6,700 nucleotides of DNA, taken from contig JAESTY010000365.1 of assembly GCA_016763355.1 (NCBI GenBank), forward strand, positions 1 through 6,700. The letters are read 5' to 3'. The notes beneath the pieces are model-generated. The model saw only the letters and a list, made by a program, of their open reading frames with translations. It was not told the origin of the DNA and searched no databases. Source of the DNA: Immundisolibacteraceae bacterium. GTDB taxonomy: Bacteria; Pseudomonadota; Gammaproteobacteria; Immundisolibacterales; Immundisolibacteraceae. Every line of letters begins with the position of its first letter. The stretch's first letter is position 1. Below are positions 4,871-6,700 of the stretch, piece after piece. Position numbers and translations under genes: made by a program.

Positions 4871-4939
4871 TCACAGGTGAGCGCCCCGTTAATTTAATTA
4901 GCATATTGCATTAACTGCCTTGGGCGCTCAACTGTGTGA
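4871..4939. repeat. Inverted repeat (tip-proximal stem)
   Basis: Arms 4871-4886 and 4922-4939 share a perfect 9-base complement, TGAGCGCCC/GGGCGCTCA, plus an outer TCACA/TGTGA. Inside, GTTAAT (4888-4893) faces ATTAAC (4910-4915). It is GC-rich in an AT-rich setting and lies about 30 bases before the start of the 64-residue gene. Confidence 0.8.
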
Positions 4940-4944
4940 ACTAA

Positions 4945-5103
4945 TTTATATTGATTGAGTGAGCTAGCTTTGTGATATTGCCTCTTATCACTCTCGAGCG
5001 CTTCTCCTTGCGGAACCTAGTGGCAAACCATGGCTTATACACGCTGCGACGACTGCTAATAAATTAACCACCTACTTTGGACTAACTCACTCATCAATAT
5101 AAA
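4945..5103. repeat. Long-range inverted repeat, 22 pairs with one bulge
   Basis: Arms 4945-4967 and 5082-5103 are complementary over TTTATATTGAT, then GAGTGAG, then a four-pair end that needs one G-U in RNA, with a single bulged base. They enclose about 114 bases with smaller hairpins. The length makes chance unlikely. Confidence 0.8.
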
Positions 5104-5196
5104 CTAACCGCTTGTGCGGTACGGAGGGTACGAATCTCGTCTAGTCGAATGGCACAGTGACCAACTGTCATGAGGGAGGAATGCCCTTGCCTGTTA

Positions 5197-5793
5197 TTAA
5201 TGAAATTCGTGATTAATTGGCATTGTTATTCTAGCAAACACTCTATGAACATCTTCACTTACTGGCAGCGACTCATGTATAAAATGGTTATTGCCGTAAT
5301 ATACTGTATCCTTTTTTAGCATGAAAGGTTTATTTAGCTTTATATGACGACAGTCACCTCCGACCTCTTGCTCTCCTTCAAAGTCTCCATTCCAACCTAG
5401 GCATGATTCAAAATTAGAGGCCAACACAATGCCGCCAGTATGGCTTAGGTACTGCTCTGAATGTAGGCTTGTGTTTATTCCGGGCCCGTTCTCTCCGATT
5501 TTCCAGCCACCACCGCCACCACTTCCAAACGACATATTTACAGGCTCGTAATTTCCGTCAGTATGCGGTGCACCTCGGCGCAATGTTTCGTTGGCTTTTA
5601 ACTGCTTGCCGTGAATGGTAAAGAATGCTTCTCCACCATCATTTTTAACGCCCGATAGCATTTGTTTAACTACCAACACAAACTCAAGAGGTAGACCAGC
5701 AAGAGTTTTTAGATCAAATGGTATCATTGATTTTTCACCCGTAAACATGGGCAAGCTAATAGGATTCATTTCAAGCGACTTACTGTTAATCAT
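5197..5793 (-). CDS. Probable jelly-roll protein, possible 2OG-Fe(II) oxygenase-like
   Basis: This gives 198 residues from ATG 5793. A GTG at 5832 would add 13 residues and has AAGG 7 bases upstream, so the start is uncertain. I prefer the ATG for its GAG at 8 bases and because the extra residues look like leader. HTD at residues 77-79 and a distal His (170 or 173, in HFIHESLP) followed by Arg184 and Arg188 (RVFARITMP) resemble the HxD...H...R triad of 2-oxoglutarate/Fe(II) dioxygenases, with normal spacing. The glycine-rich part GSGGGGGWKIG (about 90-100) and GGIVLASNFESCLGWNGDFEG between the motifs fit a beta-barrel. If active it could hydroxylate a host or phage protein or nucleic acid; a non-catalytic cupin-like fold is the alternative. 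The gene is isolated between a terminator and a structured RNA region. Confidence 0.82.
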   Translation of the reverse strand: MINSKSLEMNPISLPMFTGEKSMIPFDLKTLAGLPLEFVLVVKQMLSGVKNDGGEAFFTIHGKQLKANETLRRGAPHTDGNYEPVNMSFGSGGGGGWKIGENGPGINTSLHSEQYLSHTGGIVLASNFESCLGWNGDFEGEQEVGGDCRHIKLNKPFMLKKDTVYYGNNHFIHESLPVSEDVHRVFARITMPINHEFH

Positions 5794-5873
5794 AATATTA
5801 TCTCGTTTCGTTTCAGTAGAACCAATATACACCAGTTAACCTTATTCACTGCTCTGACCAGTGGATTGCAGGC

Positions 5874-5901
5874 AAAAAAATACCACCTCGCGATGGTATT
5901 T
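5874..5901 (-). terminator. Intrinsic terminator after the holin-like gene
   Basis: On the minus strand AAATACCA pairs perfectly with TGGTATTT around an 8-base loop (TCGCGAGG). The 3' arm merges into a run of T residues (5880-5874 region). It ends the membrane-protein unit 30 bases after its stop codon, so the gene at 5197-5793 needs its own promoter. I saw no clear one in the 80-base gap. Confidence 0.9.
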
Positions 5902-5930
5902 GGCTTAGATAATCCACCTCCTGGTTTTAG

Positions 5931-6257
5931 TTAGTCGGTGTTCTCCTTGTCGGGGGAATCTGTCTTTTCAAGAATCTTAATTTCTAATGCCGTTTTCTTT
6001 GATGTTAAATATGCCCTGCGGCTCTCTATTAGGTTTTTAATAACGAATGTAATAGCGCCAATGGTAGCGATCAACTTAACCCAGTCAAACGCGCCGAACG
6101 AATCCATAATTGAATTAGCTAGCTCTATCTTTCCGCTCTCACTAGCAACCTCAATGCCTAATATTGTTATCACCGAGCCTATGCCAACCTTATCAATCGT
6201 TTGAATCATCGCGTGAATCGCTTGGCTTGCTAGCGCTTGCATCGCCATTATTATCAC
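5931..6257 (-). CDS. Holin-like small membrane protein, 108 residues
   Basis: GTG 6257 is chosen because the SD AAGGGG is 8 bases upstream, while ATG 6248 and ATG 6242 are too far from it. The GTG overlaps the upstream stop (GTGA). The product has a moderately hydrophobic segment at about residues 24-38 (VGIGSVITILGIEV) and a clear membrane helix at 59-77 (WVKLIATIGAITFVI). A highly charged C-terminal tail follows (about 78-108, ESRRAYLTSKK, then EKTDSPDKE). One or two membrane segments with a charged tail at this length fit a class II or III holin, which would make the timed hole in the inner membrane for lysis. No endolysin or spanin gene is next to it in the window, so the call is by architecture and context only. 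It could be another small phage membrane protein. Confidence 0.8.
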   Translation of the reverse strand: MIIMAMQALASQAIHAMIQTIDKVGIGSVITILGIEVASESGKIELANSIMDSFGAFDWVKLIATIGAITFVIKNLIESRRAYLTSKKTALEIKILEKTDSPDKENTD

Positions 6258-6700
6258 TGTACATGCCCCTTAACGCTGAAAAGACATATCTTAAAGCGAG
6301 AATTGATAGAGCTAACAAGATGATCAATTCCAAAACGGCGGGAAATTCCATTCGTAACGCTCCCTGGCGAAATGGAAACGATTAATAGCAGCGAGATTAT
6401 CGCAAAACTGAAACTCTGATAGGTTTCTTTCATGAAGATATGCAGGCCAACTAGAGAGTCAATGCCTGCATTCACATAAATCCATGCACTTATCGAATAA
6501 GGAAGCGAGCAGGCAACCATAGATACAGCGAGTATCGAACACATAACACGCTGCTTACTTGGCTCCATATCGTAGCGAGTCAGTAAATAAAAGAAATAAA
6601 GCTCTATCGCGCCCAAAGTAGCTATGTTTATCGGCGTTCTGGACTGAAATGAGCTCGAAAAAATCAAGCTTGATATCATAAACCCAACGGCTATGAGCAC
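6254..6700 (-). CDS. Multi-pass membrane protein, 5' end outside window
   Basis: The frame is open to the right edge, so the N-terminus is missing; the GTG at 6700 is simply the edge codon, with no SD to judge. The visible 148 residues contain four hydrophobic segments at about 1-17, 23-42, 52-76 and 96-111, joined by short charged loops (TRYDMEPSKQR between the second and third). The C-terminal part is basic and less hydrophobic. The stop overlaps the start of the holin-like gene (GTGA), so the two are coupled and probably work together, for example as a holin with an antiholin or accessory membrane protein. I do not recognise a family, and a superinfection-exclusion protein is an equally open possibility. 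Confidence 0.8.
   Translation of the reverse strand: MLIAVGFMISSLIFSSSFQSRTPINIATLGAIELYFFYLLTRYDMEPSKQRVMCSILAVSMVACSLPYSISAWIYVNAGIDSLVGLHIFMKETYQSFSFAIISLLLIVSISPGSVTNGISRRFGIDHLVSSINSRFKICLFSVKGHVQ

Larger units (their letters stand above)
4871..5191 (-). ncRNA. Highly structured non-coding RNA candidate or long structured leader
   Basis: No gene fits here. As minus-strand RNA it holds, in order: a three-way junction (5191-5151) with AGGG/CCCT and ACAGT/ACTGT hairpins closed by GGC/GCC; hairpin ACCGC-ACAA-GCGGT (5120-5107); a 22-pair long-range stem (5103-5082 with 4967-4945, one bulged base) enclosing GNRA hairpin TTCC-GCAA-GGAG (5015-5004) and GTGATA/TATCAC (4991-4972); then a stem with TGAGCGCCC/GGGCGCTCA (4939-4871) and inner GTTAAT/ATTAAC. 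The GCAA loop and the U-G pair closing that stem exist only on the minus strand. There is no U-tract, so the RNA is probably read through into the 64-residue gene. It may be a cis-regulatory leader, a stand-alone RNA, or a DNA site such as an origin. I match no known family. Confidence 0.5.

Noticed and set aside
4871..5103. CRISPR array or insertion-sequence ends
   Set aside because: The repeats are single inverted pairs with no regular direct repeats or spacers, no transposase gene and no target duplication.
5100..5160. tRNA-like T-loop (TTCGACT) on the minus strand
   Set aside because: The flanking bases do not form a T-stem, and no acceptor, D or anticodon arms can be arranged around it.
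4871..5191. Group I intron or hammerhead ribozyme as the explanation of the structured region
   Set aside because: I found no hammerhead CUGANGA...GAAA core and no P7-type paired core elements; the flanking genes are also not interrupted.
6254..6700. GTG at 6700 as the real start of the membrane protein
   Set aside because: It is the last codon of the window with no upstream sequence to judge, and the hydrophobic sequence begins abruptly, so the gene is treated as cut by the edge.

Overview
The window reads as part of a tailed double-stranded DNA bacteriophage (Caudoviricetes), or an integrated prophage, of a Gram-negative host, most likely a marine or aquatic gammaproteobacterium. The terminase pair with intact ATPase motifs establishes the phage origin. 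A probable lipoprotein signal, a DUF551-type domain, ordinary sigma-70-like signals and moderate GC content point to the host type. Host and phage genus are inference. Every supported gene lies on the minus strand, so transcription runs from high to low coordinates. Shine-Dalgarno (SD) sequences are used below to choose starts.

In transcription order, 6700-5874 holds a multi-pass membrane protein (cut by the window edge) and an overlapping small holin-like membrane protein, closed by a clear intrinsic terminator. This may be part of a lysis cassette, but no endolysin is visible. Next, 5793-5197 is a monocistronic-looking gene for a probable jelly-roll protein with a possible 2-oxoglutarate/Fe(II) oxygenase facial triad. 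About 330 bases follow without a gene (5196-4871), packed with nested inverted repeats that fold well as minus-strand RNA. They lead to a 64-residue phage protein (4839-4645).

The end of that small gene overlaps a near-consensus extended -10 promoter. The promoter reads about 100 bases to a strong hairpin plus U-tract, so 4618-4515 looks like a self-contained small RNA. A second possible promoter and a 260-base leader then precede the long operon 4157-1222.

That operon holds ten tightly packed small genes, most joined by ATGA or TAATG overlaps. They include two zinc-ribbon proteins, a DUF551-like protein, coiled-coil proteins, two very short coupled ORFs (44 and 20 codons) and a probable lipoprotein. 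It ends at an intrinsic terminator (1219-1196). The packaging genes terS and terL (partial) follow.

The most unusual content is non-coding. It comprises the candidate small RNA, the structured RNA upstream of the 64-residue gene, and the octamer TAGTAACT, found in the small RNA and in two operon leader or intergenic regions. These could form a phage RNA-based control circuit, but that is inference from complementarity only.
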